Positions 32,502 through 41,835 of a DNA stretch of 64,000 nucleotides are shown piece by piece. Positions within the stretch are counted from its first letter, which is position 1; each line of letters starts with the position of its first letter. The position numbers and the translations under genes are program-made. Under the pieces are notes generated by a model. The model saw only the letters and a list, made by a program, of their open reading frames with translations. It had not been told where the DNA came from and searched no databases. This stretch comes from Brevibacillus brevis (GTDB lineage Bacteria; Bacillota; Bacilli; Brevibacillales; Brevibacillaceae), in assembly GCF_001039275.2 (NCBI RefSeq), contig NZ_CP030117.1, forward strand, positions 1,447,501 through 1,511,500. Reading direction: 5' to 3'.

Positions 32502-35500
32502 TTATTTGGCAAAGCGAATCGCCCGTAAGTCAGATAAGGCATTGGATGGAAGCGCGTTGTCGGCAAACAGGAAAAAGACAGGCGGAGTAAAGGTAGTGCT
32601 GTTGTTTGGCAGATTCAGTTCGCGAATGACAGACGCTACGGCGACTTCCTTGTTTGCGTATACTTGGAGGTCCGCCGTTTCGAGGTCAGTAACGATATGC
32701 ATCTGATCCTTGCTGTTAGCTCGCCCGAGGACATAATCGGAGACTTCAAGGACATCCAATTCACCTTGTGCCAGCTTGTAGTTGAGCTCCTCGCCATTCG
32801 TACCGACGGTTTTCAGCCATACCGCCTCGTCCTCGGTTCCTGACTGCAAAAAGATGTCAGTAGCTAATTCCTTGCCAGCAAAGTACGTTCCGGTATTTTG
32901 CTCGATCGCTACTGTATGACAGAGGACAGGTACTCCTGGCAACAGCAAGTAATACTGGTGACAAGTCAACCCGCGATACTTCTCCTGCTTTTTCACATGG
33001 TAGCTCACCTTGATTCCTTGCCACGCATTTTGCTTGTTGTCGATTAGCTCAACAAAGGAAGCAGTACGCTCTTCCTTAACCAGAGAAAACGCGCTTAACT
33101 CTTCCATATAGTTGCCGATTCCACCTGTCCACGGATTCCACCAAGATTTCGGCTTCCGTTCTGGGAAGGCGCTATCCAGCCACTCCTGTCCATTACTTGT
33201 AAGCGAGTAGAGTGTCGGAGCAAAATCTGGAGCGGCTTTGATCCGCAATCGTCCATTGTCGGCGATATAGACCTGCTGTCCCTCTTCCACTGTTTGCTCC
33301 TGTATGACCTTGCCTTGACCGATTGGGAAAATCACGCTCTGCAAATGCGACACATGCGTGGCAAAACGTCCCTCTACTTGCACGAGGTCATATGGTTTTT
33401 CCGGCGTTTTGAAGGAGAAGCCAGATTCCGTTTCTTCCTCATCTTCTGCAAAGCTCTGCGTTTGTTCGGAAGCTGTCTTGCTCAAAAGAGATGCGGTCAG
33501 TTCTCCGTCCAAGTACTGCTGCTTGTATTCTTTCACCTGTACATCCAGTTCCTCGCTTGTGACAAACGGATTTTGCCCATTGGCACTCAATTCCAGGTGA
33601 GACGTCAAGTTCAGATCTGCTGGCATAGGTTCTTTACGGGCAAAGGCACGGAACTCTTTCCAGTCAGCATAGCCCCCATGCGAGAAGTGGAAGGGACCAA
33701 ACGATTTTTTTTCATGTGGAGCAAGCATGCCGAGATTGGTTTCAAGTGTGACGTACCAGCCTTGAATGTCAAAACGGTATTCAGGAGGCCAGCACATTCC
33801 CCATGGGGCCGTTTCATCCTGTGTAAACAGCCAGTTTTCACTGACTAACTCAGCATTCCAATAATCCATATCGCTGCCATAGGAGGATGGTGTTTCAACA
33901 TAACGGCCTTGGTACGGCACAATAGGGCGATGAAAACTGTGATGAAAGCCTTGGTTTAGCCACAGCTCAGCAGTCAGCTTGTCAGCAGAGCGGTTTTCGA
34001 TCTCCAATCGGTGTTCTACAGTGCCATCTCCGAACAGGAGCGTATTACTGATCAGGGCAATTTGCGGGTATGCCCCGGAGCGATACGTCGCCCGGATGCC
34101 GATGGCTCCTTTTTCTGCGATAAACTCAACTTTCTCGGCACGCTTCTTCGAGAACTCGCTGGAAAACGGTTTTCCGAGCTTGGGATAGAGGAGGTTGGTT
34201 GGCTCCCCGCCTGTCCCGCCGACAACGGTCATCTCATTATCTTCTTTGTTCAAGTAGAGCGTATGGCGACCATGGTGAACTTGCCAAGCTTGTTCCGTTT
34301 CTCCCGACACCATCGCACCAAGTCCCGTAAAGGCAGCTCCGATTTTTTTGGCAAAAGAAACCGATTTGCCATCTGCAAGCTTTGCCTCCACCTGCACGTT
34401 GGCTTCGTAAAAGCCGTGTTCATACAGATTAGCGTTAAGCGGAAGCGACATGCGCTCTTTGCCAGACAGTTTCATAGTGTGGCGTTGCTCTTGTAAGCCA
34501 AAGAATGAGCAAGCAGGCAGCTCGAATGAAAATTCGGTTTCTTCCGCAAAGTTGTTCTCCACGTCCAAATAAAACAGCTTTGTCTGTCCCGGATAGGAGA
34601 GGCCAGGTACATGTAAGGAAAGGGTAGCAGGAAACTTAGGAAGGATTCCGACCTCAAACAGAGCTGCCTTGCCGTTGATCAGCAGGTGGGTACAAACGCG
34701 CGGATGGGTGCGCCAGATGCTTTGTTCTTCTGTGATTGGATCGACAAAAAAGGTTGCAGACAGCGTGGTTTCACCTGTCACTGTCAGCTCGTTTTGATAA
34801 TCAAAGCGGATCGTGTCGCTCGGTTGCCCGTTTAATGAAATCTGTAACGGCTTGCCCGATTTGTTGATGATCCGGTAGTGAATTTGATATTCCCGTCCAA
34901 AGACCAACTCCAACTTTTCCACTTCGGCAGACACGAGATAATCTTCCGTCTCGATGAGGCGCATGCCTCGACCCCGCCGCTCAAACTCCACGCGCAAGCT
35001 CTTGCCTCCTTTTGCCCAGGAGTATGTAAAGTAATCAAAGCCGTTTTCCTTGCGACCATCCGGCTCTACGATGATCTCCCGCGTGGAGTCCTGGTACCAG
35101 TCAAGCTCCTCAAAATAGTGGGCGATTGCTTCGGTACGGAGCACGTAAGGAATCATGTTCATCAGATGGGTGGCGTCGTCCCGGTCTTCCCAGAAAAATC
35201 CAAACTTCTTATACAAGGGAACAGCCTTCGTGTTTCCTGCCCACGTATACAGATCGAGCCGCGGCCAGCCGAGCTCAATCGTTTTCTCCAGTGCGCATGA
35301 AAGTAGCATCCGGCCGACCTTTTTTCCGTGATAGTCGGGACGTACATTGAGCAACGGGATGTAGAGGGCACCGGTATCTTCGCGATATTCGGCCAGGCTG
35401 CAATAACCAACGACCGTTTCACCTTCCATGGCGAGATAGACAGTAATAGCGTCAGAGGCTGCTTCTTCTTGCCTGATTTGTTCGGCTGTCGTAATCGAAT

Positions 35501-35597
35501 TTCCGCCTCCCCAGCTATCTCGGCTGGCATTCCACATATCTGCAACCGCTGCGGCCAACTCAGGGCGGTAGGTGACAATTGAAATTGATGCTTCCAT
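32502..35597 (-). CDS. GNAT acetyltransferase fused to a very large beta-rich domain
   Basis: A 1031-residue protein. Residues 1-160 are a complete GNAT fold: LLNVRPDYHGKKVGRMLLSCALEKTI with the acetyl-CoA loop, and NTKAVPLYKKFGFFWEDRD. Residues 180-1031 are rich in strands and aromatics, with Ig-like or sandwich stretches (EFERRGRGMRLIE, VYIADNGRLRIKAAPDFAPTLYSL, DSAFPERKPKSWWNPWTGG), resembling glycan-active or galactose-mutarotase-like folds; I cannot name the family. No signal peptide, so it is cytoplasmic. ATG 35597 has GAGGTG nine bases upstream; the GTG at 35609 lies inside that site. In operon with an amidohydrolase. One unbroken frame of over 3 kb rules out an assembly slip. Confidence 0.85.
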   Translation of the reverse strand: MEASISIVTYRPELAAAVADMWNASRDSWGGGNSITTAEQIRQEEAASDAITVYLAMEGETVVGYCSLAEYREDTGALYIPLLNVRPDYHGKKVGRMLLSCALEKTIELGWPRLDLYTWAGNTKAVPLYKKFGFFWEDRDDATHLMNMIPYVLRTEAIAHYFEELDWYQDSTREIIVEPDGRKENGFDYFTYSWAKGGKSLRVEFERRGRGMRLIETEDYLVSAEVEKLELVFGREYQIHYRIINKSGKPLQISLNGQPSDTIRFDYQNELTVTGETTLSATFFVDPITEEQSIWRTHPRVCTHLLINGKAALFEVGILPKFPATLSLHVPGLSYPGQTKLFYLDVENNFAEETEFSFELPACSFFGLQEQRHTMKLSGKERMSLPLNANLYEHGFYEANVQVEAKLADGKSVSFAKKIGAAFTGLGAMVSGETEQAWQVHHGRHTLYLNKEDNEMTVVGGTGGEPTNLLYPKLGKPFSSEFSKKRAEKVEFIAEKGAIGIRATYRSGAYPQIALISNTLLFGDGTVEHRLEIENRSADKLTAELWLNQGFHHSFHRPIVPYQGRYVETPSSYGSDMDYWNAELVSENWLFTQDETAPWGMCWPPEYRFDIQGWYVTLETNLGMLAPHEKKSFGPFHFSHGGYADWKEFRAFARKEPMPADLNLTSHLELSANGQNPFVTSEELDVQVKEYKQQYLDGELTASLLSKTASEQTQSFAEDEEETESGFSFKTPEKPYDLVQVEGRFATHVSHLQSVIFPIGQGKVIQEQTVEEGQQVYIADNGRLRIKAAPDFAPTLYSLTSNGQEWLDSAFPERKPKSWWNPWTGGIGNYMEELSAFSLVKEERTASFVELIDNKQNAWQGIKVSYHVKKQEKYRGLTCHQYYLLLPGVPVLCHTVAIEQNTGTYFAGKELATDIFLQSGTEDEAVWLKTVGTNGEELNYKLAQGELDVLEVSDYVLGRANSKDQMHIVTDLETADLQVYANKEVAVASVIRELNLPNNSTTFTPPVFFLFADNALPSNALSDLRAIRFAK

Positions 35598-35733
35598 GCT
35601 TGTTAACACCTCGATTACCTTGTTAAATTATGTATCTTATAAGAGTTGTACGTTTGATTGACAGAATTGTTGCTAGTTTTCGGAAAAAGAATATGAATAT
35701 GAGATAATAAGAGTAAGCAGGAAGGAGTTAGCT

Positions 35734-36453
35734 ATGAAAAGGAAACTTATTATTGGTGATATCCATGGATATTTTCATGTACTTAAACAGCTACTGGAAA
35801 AAGTAAATTATAGGCCTATACAGGACCAAGTTATTTTTATTGGAGATTATATAAGTAGAGGACCTGAATCTCTAAAAGTTGTTTCAGAGATAAAAAGAAT
35901 GGTAGAGGAGGAAGGTGCAATTGCTTTAATGGGTAATCATGAATATTCTCTGATTGAATTTTTAGACTCTCGGAACCCTTCCTTTGATTTATTTTTTCTA
36001 CATCAAATGGGTGGGATGAACGCAATAGAAAGTTTTCTTCAAGGTGTTGATGATTCCGTTTTTAACGATATAGAGCTTGTTAAAAGAACACTCAAAGTAG
36101 AGCGCAAAGAAGAAATTGATTTTATCAATCATTTACCTTATTACTTTGAAGACGAAGGACACATTTTTGTACACGCAGGAGTTTGTTCAGGGAATTGGCG
36201 AGAAACAACACCATCTGATTTTGTCTGGATAGGTGAGGATTTTATAGAAAGTCCAACAGGCATTGACAAAGTTGTGGTATTTGGACATACCCCAACTTCT
36301 AGAATAAAATCGAATCCAGAACCCAATCAAATTTGGTATTCAACAGAAGGTGATAAAATAGGAATAGATGGTGGGTGTGGCTATTCTGGTGGGCAACTAA
36401 ATGCGTTGGAAATCAATACGGAAGGATACAGGAGCCACTTTGTAAAATGCTAA
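35734..36453 (+). CDS. Calcineurin-like metallophosphoesterase, PrpE/PP-type
   Basis: A 239-residue phosphatase of the PPP/ApaH group. Metal and catalytic motifs are complete: GDIHG (8-12), GDYISRG (37-43, family GDxxDRG with S for D), GNHE (about 67-70), a histidine in F-V-H-A-G (about 147), and V-V-F-G-H-T-P. It may dephosphorylate proteins or Ap4A-like nucleotides. AGGAGT lies nine bases before the ATG. AT-rich relative to both neighbours, suggesting acquisition. A terminator follows within six bases of the stop. Confidence 0.9.
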   Translation: MKRKLIIGDIHGYFHVLKQLLEKVNYRPIQDQVIFIGDYISRGPESLKVVSEIKRMVEEEGAIALMGNHEYSLIEFLDSRNPSFDLFFLHQMGGMNAIESFLQGVDDSVFNDIELVKRTLKVERKEEIDFINHLPYYFEDEGHIFVHAGVCSGNWRETTPSDFVWIGEDFIESPTGIDKVVVFGHTPTSRIKSNPEPNQIWYSTEGDKIGIDGGCGYSGGQLNALEINTEGYRSHFVKC

Positions 36454-36458
36454 AATGC

Positions 36459-36494
36459 ACAGCCCCTACCCTAGTTAAAAGGTGGGGGCTGTTT
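36459..36494 (+). terminator. Terminator after the metallophosphoesterase gene
   Basis: ACAGCCCCTACC (36459-36470) pairs with GGTGGGGGCTGT (36481-36492) around a ten-base loop; T tail is short. It may also serve the convergent lipoprotein gene. Confidence 0.8.
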
Positions 36495-36522
36495 GACACT
36501 TGCCAACTAACCGGCCATTTGC

Positions 36523-37737
36523 TTACTGTACAAGCCCCTTCAAGTAGTCCAGGAGCAGCGGATAGAAATGTGGTTTGAAGTGAACGCCGTTGTCCGCGTA
36601 TTGGATTTTGTTGGCGGCGAAGACGGGTGACAAGTCCACGTAATCGACTTTGACTTCATCGGCCAACTGTTCAAGCGCTTGGTTGAAGTCCGTGATGTTC
36701 GCATACTGCGGCACTTGCTTCCGGGTTTCCTCGGCGACTGGCGGGATCGAGAGGATGTGGAGCTTGGCCTTCGGCAGCTTGTTCCGGATGCTGTCGATCA
36801 GTTGGCGATAGCTCTTGACGAATTCCTGCTTGTCCGACAATGTAATGTCATTGCTGCCCAGCAGAATGAATACATGCTCTGGCGCCCGGCTGGCGAGTTT
36901 CTCGACATTCATGAGTGCGAGAGAGAGCGTCGCGCCGCTCGGGGCGATGACATTCGCCGTATCCACTTTGTTCAGATAGGACAACGCCCCCAGGATGGAA
37001 TCCCCCAGGAAAACACTGTGCTTGAACGCTGTTTTGTAGGCTTCGTTCGTATCGGTGATTGCCGGACCGCACGCCTGATTGGCCAGATCCGTTCGCTCCT
37101 TTAAATAGCTCAGCAGGATTGGGTAGAATGCGTTCGTGAAATGAGAGCCGTCTTCATCGTATTGAATCTTGTGCTGTTGGAAAAGGGGGGCAAGGTCAAT
37201 GTAGTCTATTCCCTTCTCCTTCGCCATCTTTTGCAGGGCTGCGTTGAATGATTCGATCTGCGGGTTCATGGACGCACCGAACGGTGATGCGGCATCTACC
37301 GGCGTAATCGACAGCACGTAGACACGCGTCGCAGGCAGCAGTTCCCTTATACGATCGACCAGTTGAGTGTATTTCTGTACGAACGTCTTCTTCGCTTCCT
37401 CGGACGGTTCATCGAGATCGTTCTGTCCCATTGATAGGAACACATGCGACGGCTTGCGGCTCGTGATCTCTTCGATGTTGTCCAGTGTAGATTGGACCGT
37501 TGCACCCAATCCCCCCATAACGTTCGCTTCAGGCAGCAGGTCATCGTTCGTCAGTCCTCCGATAATGGAGTCGCCTACGAACAAGCTGCTGCCAAACAAC
37601 TCCTGAACGCTGCCTGCGGGCGCCTGCGTCGTAGCGAGCTGAGTCTGCCCCTTGTCGTCGGCTGCACCACAGGCGACGAGGGCCGATAGTATCGCCGCTG
37701 ACAGAAAAATACTTACCCATCGTTGTACCATTTTCAT
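36523..37737 (-). CDS. Lipoprotein with two tandem SGNH/GDSL hydrolase domains
   Basis: A 404-residue lipoprotein: signal peptide with lipobox L-V-A-C (C23), then two SGNH domains. Domain 1 (about 48-215): GDS 55-57, G-Q-N-D 104-107, D196 and H199 in DEDGSHF. Domain 2 (about 238-404): GDS 245-247, G-S-N-D 294-297, D382 and H386 in DNGVHF. Both triads are complete, so both should be active as esterases or deacetylases, perhaps on cell-wall acetyl groups. The halves are clearly homologous, an internal duplication. Start ATG 37737, nine bases after AAGGAG. Exported and anchored to the membrane outer face. Confidence 0.9.
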   Translation of the reverse strand: MKMVQRWVSIFLSAAILSALVACGAADDKGQTQLATTQAPAGSVQELFGSSLFVGDSIIGGLTNDDLLPEANVMGGLGATVQSTLDNIEEITSRKPSHVFLSMGQNDLDEPSEEAKKTFVQKYTQLVDRIRELLPATRVYVLSITPVDAASPFGASMNPQIESFNAALQKMAKEKGIDYIDLAPLFQQHKIQYDEDGSHFTNAFYPILLSYLKERTDLANQACGPAITDTNEAYKTAFKHSVFLGDSILGALSYLNKVDTANVIAPSGATLSLALMNVEKLASRAPEHVFILLGSNDITLSDKQEFVKSYRQLIDSIRNKLPKAKLHILSIPPVAEETRKQVPQYANITDFNQALEQLADEVKVDYVDLSPVFAANKIQYADNGVHFKPHFYPLLLDYLKGLVQ

Positions 37738-37784
37738 ACACAATAACTCCTTCTTACAAGATAGCCATATCATAGAATAGAGAA

Positions 37785-37828
37785 ATCAATATCGGGTGCA
37801 GACGAGATCAATATCAGGTGCAGGCGAT
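37785..37828. repeat. Two tandem 22-bp repeats between divergent genes
   Basis: Copies at 37785-37806 and 37807-37828 (ATCAATATC-R-GGTGCAG-R-CGA) agree at 19 of 22 positions. They lie 48 bases upstream of the lipoprotein start and could be regulator sites for it or for the divergent DUF418 gene. Confidence 0.6.
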
Positions 37829-37950
37829 TGAAGTTCTCCTGATCGTCCACCATACGCAAGCTATGGTGAATGTAAAATTAAGGTAACGATAAGGTGCGAT
37901 TTAGAAGCCATTAAGCTTAGCTCGTTACAATCAGGCTTGAGGTGATAGTC

Positions 37951-39144
37951 ATGGAGCTAAAGCAGAATCGCGTTCGCATCATCGATGGCTTGCGAGGATT
38001 TAGTTTAATAGGGATTTTGATGGCGAATATGCTGATTTTCCAGTATGGGATTTGGGGAAGCCAAGAAATGGATTTATACGCCCTCCCCGATTATGAAATG
38101 ACTGCTTACAAGCTTGTGAAAATATTTGTGGAAGGCAGCTTTATGCCGATTTTTACTTTTATGTTTGGTTTTGGCATGATCAAGATGCAGCAAAGCTTGG
38201 CTGCCAAAGGCTTGAGGCAAAAACGCTACCTTACCCGCAGGTTTTTGATGCTGATCGGACTTGGTTTCCTTCATTCGTATTTCCTATGGGAAGGGGATAT
38301 CTTAGGGTTTTATGGCATGATGGGCTTTTTTCTGTTGCTGTTCATGAACCGCAAACCGAAAACACTGCTCATTTGGGGGATTGTCTTACTCTGTCTCATC
38401 AGCTTAATGGGGTTTACTCCAGAAGATCCGAATGATCCTGCGGGTATTACCGATCCAGCCCGTATGGAAGCGTATGTGGTCAAAACCATGACCGTCTATG
38501 GCACGGGTACATACGAGGAGATCGTCCATCACAGAAGCAGTGAAGATCCGCTTGGTTTGCCAGAATACATGATGATTGCTTTATTGTTGATTGCGCCACT
38601 TATGAGCGCACCCATGTTCCTTGGGATGTATGCTGCGAAGCGCCGTTGGTTCGAGAAGCCAGAGGAAGAACGAACCTCGTATCTCCGAAACATGCTGATC
38701 TTCTTGCCAGCGGGACTTTTGTTAAAAGCGCTGCATGCGTTTCTGCCGGGAACTTGGTTGAGTGGCGTCGGTGAGTTATCGGGAGGAACCATTCTTGCCA
38801 TCGGTTACATCTTCGCCTTTGTTTGGTTCTTTTCCAAAAGCACAGAATCAACTTGGCTGCCAAGGTTTCAGGCCGTGGGGAAACTCTCCTTAACGAATTA
38901 CCTTTTGCAAACCGTCATTTGTACGACGATTTTTTATGGCTATGGCCTCGGATGGTTCGGGAAAATCGGGGTATTGGCTGGTTGCGGATTAGCGATCGTG
39001 ATTTATGTGGGACAGCTTTTCGCAAGCCCGTTGTATCTAAAACGGTTCCGTTATGGCCCAGTCGAACGACTGTTGCGTATGTGGACGAATTTTTCAATCT
39101 CGGGCAAGACAAAGCAACGCCCGGAAAAACCTATTTCTGCTTAG
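37951..39144 (+). CDS. DUF418 family membrane protein
   Basis: About 397 residues with eight or so membrane segments. DUF418 landmarks: RIRIIDGLRGFSLIGILMANM-like opening (NRVRIIDGLRGFSL), FMFGFGMIKMQ, RRFLMLIGLGFLHSYFLWEGDIL, and near the end LTNYLLQTVICTTIFYGYGLG and the R-Y-G-P-V-E-R-L-L-R closing motif. The family is related to acyltransferase-3-like and heparan acetyltransferase proteins; activity unproven. ATG 37951 has TTGAGGTG eight bases upstream. Divergent from the SGNH lipoprotein, which might use the same acyl chemistry; that link is inference. Ends in a terminator. Confidence 0.9.
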   Translation: MELKQNRVRIIDGLRGFSLIGILMANMLIFQYGIWGSQEMDLYALPDYEMTAYKLVKIFVEGSFMPIFTFMFGFGMIKMQQSLAAKGLRQKRYLTRRFLMLIGLGFLHSYFLWEGDILGFYGMMGFFLLLFMNRKPKTLLIWGIVLLCLISLMGFTPEDPNDPAGITDPARMEAYVVKTMTVYGTGTYEEIVHHRSSEDPLGLPEYMMIALLLIAPLMSAPMFLGMYAAKRRWFEKPEEERTSYLRNMLIFLPAGLLLKALHAFLPGTWLSGVGELSGGTILAIGYIFAFVWFFSKSTESTWLPRFQAVGKLSLTNYLLQTVICTTIFYGYGLGWFGKIGVLAGCGLAIVIYVGQLFASPLYLKRFRYGPVERLLRMWTNFSISGKTKQRPEKPISA

Positions 39145-39156
39145 CGCCAAAAAATA

Positions 39157-39194
39157 AAAACCAAGAAGCTGCTCTATTGGCTACTTGGTTTTTT
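39157..39194 (+). terminator. Terminator of the DUF418 gene
   Basis: AAAACCAAG (39157-39165) pairs with CTTGGTTTT (39184-39192), followed by more T. Confidence 0.85.
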
Positions 39195-39307
39195 GTTTGG
39201 TTTTTGGCCTCTAAAAATATGAATCCTCTTATCGGTCTCCATCATATACTGTAAATGGTTGGAAAAAGATGATCGGATGGGTCATCGTAAAGAACGGAGG
39301 ATGGGAA

Positions 39308-40777
39308 TTGGGACGTTTTCCAAGAGCAGTAAGGAGTCTTGTTTTCTTTAGCCTCTTTTGCTTGATCTTCCAAGCAGGCATATTCGTGCCTGTAAGCCAA
39401 GTAGCAAGTGCAGAGGAAACACCTGCCGCGGTAGAAACCACTGTAGATCTTCGTCACTTACAAGAAAAAGTCAATGAAATTAACGCCGAGAATTTAATCC
39501 AGGAAAAATATACACCCGATAGCTGGAGAAAGCTTGCGTATGCGTTGGATGCTGCAAAAGCCGTACTGACGAAGCCAAACGTCACCCAAGCAGAAATCGA
39601 TGGTGCCTTGTCCGTGTTAGTCCTAGCAAGAGAAGGGCTGAAGAAGCAGGAAGGTACAGTCGACAAGAGCAAACTGCAAACGAAAGTAGAGGAAATTGCA
39701 GTGGAAAAGCTGCAAGAAAAAGATTACACGAGGGCCAGTTGGAAAGAGCTACAGGATAGACTGGGGCAGGCTTACTTTGTGCTGGATGATCCGCATGCGA
39801 GCCAGCCTGTCGTAGATGTTACCCTTGAGAAACTGATCAAAGCGAGACAAGATTTGAAGATTCAAGATGACGCGGTCTATAAAAGAGAGCTGAGGGCCAA
39901 AGCGAGAGAGATCGAGGACAAAGACTTGGATGAAGACGACTACACCAGATCGAGCTGGCGCAAATTGGAAGATGCGCTTGAACAAGCGTGGGATGTCATT
40001 GACGATCCACATGCTACGCAGTCTGAAGTAGATGATGCTCTGTACGATTTGAGAAAAGCATGGAGAAATCTAGAGGATGATGATCGAGACAGAGGTCGGG
40101 ATCGGGATAAAGACAGTAGGAAGGGTTCCTATAACACGCCGACAACCATCTTTTTCACTGGCGGTAGCCCTACAGATAAGAAAGTGGTTCTCCCTGCAAC
40201 CAATATAAAAAGTAAGAGCCAACGTGGCTATATCAATGGCTATCCTGACGGAACGTTTCAACCGGATCGTACGGTGACACGCGCGGAGATAGCTGCCATT
40301 TTACTGAACGCTGAAATGGTGAGCCAGTCTTCTGCGAGTAAGGGAAGGTTCTTCGATGTAGCCGACAACTACTGGGCAGTGAATCCGATTCATCAAGTAA
40401 GTGCAGCGGGTATGATGAACGGCTACCCGGATGGCACATTCCGTCCATCTGCCAACATTACCCGAGCGGAAATAGCCGCGGTCATCTACAAGTATAAGGC
40501 CTTGCAAGGTGCGGGCGGGGGTACTGTCTTTTTTGATGTGAGGGGAAATCACTGGTCATCTCCAATCATTGCAGCGGTTGTTGCAAAAGGGTACATGACA
40601 GGTTATCCCGACGGTACCTTCCAGCCAGAGAAAGCGCTGACTCGTGCCGAAGCTGTGACGATTCTCAATCGCGTGCTGAATCGCGTGCCGCAGAATCAAG
40701 TTGGCCCGCAAAGATGGCCGGACGTCGTACCTGGTCATTGGGCGTATAAAGAAATTGAAGAAGCATCCATTAAGTAA
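39308..40777 (+). CDS. S-layer-anchored protein: three FIVAR-like repeats and three SLH domains
   Basis: A 489-residue surface protein. Signal peptide to about residue 35 (FVPVSQVASAEE), three helical FIVAR-type repeats of about 70 residues (each with Y-T-x-x-SW-x-x-L-x-x-A-L and a downstream Tq-x-E-V/I-D), a charged D/R-rich linker (DDDRDRGRDRDKD), then three SLH domains: GYINGYPDGTFQPD, GMMNGYPDGTFRPS and GYMTGYPDGTFQPE, each followed by xTRAE. SLH triplets bind pyruvylated wall polymers. TTG 39308 is chosen since GGAGG is seven bases upstream and it leaves a proper signal peptide. FIVAR repeats often bind sugars or serve as spacers. Ligand unknown. Confidence 0.9.
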   Translation: MGRFPRAVRSLVFFSLFCLIFQAGIFVPVSQVASAEETPAAVETTVDLRHLQEKVNEINAENLIQEKYTPDSWRKLAYALDAAKAVLTKPNVTQAEIDGALSVLVLAREGLKKQEGTVDKSKLQTKVEEIAVEKLQEKDYTRASWKELQDRLGQAYFVLDDPHASQPVVDVTLEKLIKARQDLKIQDDAVYKRELRAKAREIEDKDLDEDDYTRSSWRKLEDALEQAWDVIDDPHATQSEVDDALYDLRKAWRNLEDDDRDRGRDRDKDSRKGSYNTPTTIFFTGGSPTDKKVVLPATNIKSKSQRGYINGYPDGTFQPDRTVTRAEIAAILLNAEMVSQSSASKGRFFDVADNYWAVNPIHQVSAAGMMNGYPDGTFRPSANITRAEIAAVIYKYKALQGAGGGTVFFDVRGNHWSSPIIAAVVAKGYMTGYPDGTFQPEKALTRAEAVTILNRVLNRVPQNQVGPQRWPDVVPGHWAYKEIEEASIK

Positions 40778-40792
40778 CGATTTCGAAAAAGG

Positions 40793-40829
40793 ACTCACCC
40801 TCCTGTAAAATAAGAGGGTGAGTTTTTTT
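40793..40829 (+). terminator. Terminator of the SLH protein gene
   Basis: ACTCACCCTC (40793-40802) pairs with GAGGGTGAGT (40814-40823), followed by seven T. Confidence 0.92.
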
Positions 40830-40831
40830 AT

Positions 40832-40858
40832 AATCCTGACACACATGATGTCAGGATT
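40832..40858. promoter_or_regulatory. Palindromic operator before the WYL regulator operon
   Basis: AATCCTGACA (40832-40841) and TGTCAGGATT (40849-40858), perfect 10-base arms with a seven-base spacer. TGACA/TGTCA half-sites suit YafY-type regulators; probable autoregulation. It lies 58 bases before the start. Confidence 0.65.
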
Positions 40859-40916
40859 CGTGCATTATGATGATGACAGTTACCGAATAGGTGATGAACA
40901 TGAGGAGTGTAAACAG

Positions 40917-41816
40917 ATGAAGCTGGATCGATTACTTGCCATCACAATAGAGTTGATGTCGAAAAAACGGGTGACAGCAACAGAGCTTGCCGCCAGGTTT
41001 GAGGTCTCTGTTCGAACGATTTATCGTGATGTCGAGTTAATTAATCAAGCTGGCATTCCCGTCGTTTCATTCACGGGAGCAGATGGTGGATTCGAGCTGA
41101 TGGAAGGTTTCTTCCTAACGAAGCAGCACTTCTCTGTGAAAGACTTTTCGGTCATATACAATCTTTTAAAAAGTACGGAAGGAGCTATCGGAGGAAAATA
41201 TACAACACTTGTTCAGAAGCTGGGCAGCCTGCAGCCTGCTCTACTGAATGGGGGAAATAACGAGTCGATCATTTTTAACCTGAGTACGGTAGAAGATGAA
41301 AAGGCCACTATTCACCCGCTTTCAGAGGCGATCCAGCAAAATCGAGTCACGACTTTCTTTTATGTGAGTGCATCAGGTACGGTCTCAGAGAGACGAGTAG
41401 AGCCGCTCTGTCTATTTTGGGAGCGTGGAGCGTGGTATCTTCAGGCGTATTGCTTGTTGCGTCAGGCCAATCGAATCTTCCGCCTTTCCAGGATGACCGC
41501 TCTTGAGGTGACAGAAATCATTTTTCAACCAAGAATTGACCAGACAAGCCAGGACGAAGAAGAAACGCAAGACTTTGAAGGGACACTCGCGCATCTCCGT
41601 TTTGATCCGTCCGTAGGGCTGCGTGTGTTGGAGCAATTCCCGGGAGAATGCACACATCACGGTACGCATATCGATTTGCACAAAGTCTTTTATAAGCGAG
41701 ACTACGCGGTTTCAGTCGTATTAAGTTATGGATCAAAGGTGGAGATTATTTCCCCTGACGACTTAAAGGAAGACCTATTGAAAGAAATCAAACAGATTCA
41801 GCAACGCTACCAATAA
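40917..41816 (+). CDS. YafY-type HTH_11/WYL transcriptional regulator
   Basis: About 299 residues: N-terminal winged helix (KLDRLLAITIELMSKKRVTATELAARFEVSVRTIYRDVELINQAGIPV) and a central/C-terminal WYL domain, with VEPLCLFWERGAWYLQAYCLLR and R-I-F-R-L-S-R-M-T, which carries the ligand-contact R residues, then a WCX-like end. ATG 40917 has GAGGAG nine bases upstream. It leads an operon with an NmrA-like protein and an ABC exporter, and the palindrome upstream suggests autoregulation. The effector is unknown. Confidence 0.9.
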   Translation: MKLDRLLAITIELMSKKRVTATELAARFEVSVRTIYRDVELINQAGIPVVSFTGADGGFELMEGFFLTKQHFSVKDFSVIYNLLKSTEGAIGGKYTTLVQKLGSLQPALLNGGNNESIIFNLSTVEDEKATIHPLSEAIQQNRVTTFFYVSASGTVSERRVEPLCLFWERGAWYLQAYCLLRQANRIFRLSRMTALEVTEIIFQPRIDQTSQDEEETQDFEGTLAHLRFDPSVGLRVLEQFPGECTHHGTHIDLHKVFYKRDYAVSVVLSYGSKVEIISPDDLKEDLLKEIKQIQQRYQ

Positions 41817-41835
41817 TTTGAGGAGGATGTATAAC

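Noticed and set aside
32461-35582. Plus-strand frames of 80-180 codons opposite to the GNAT fusion gene.
   Set aside because: No ribosome sites or domain content; the minus-strand gene is continuous with clear motifs.
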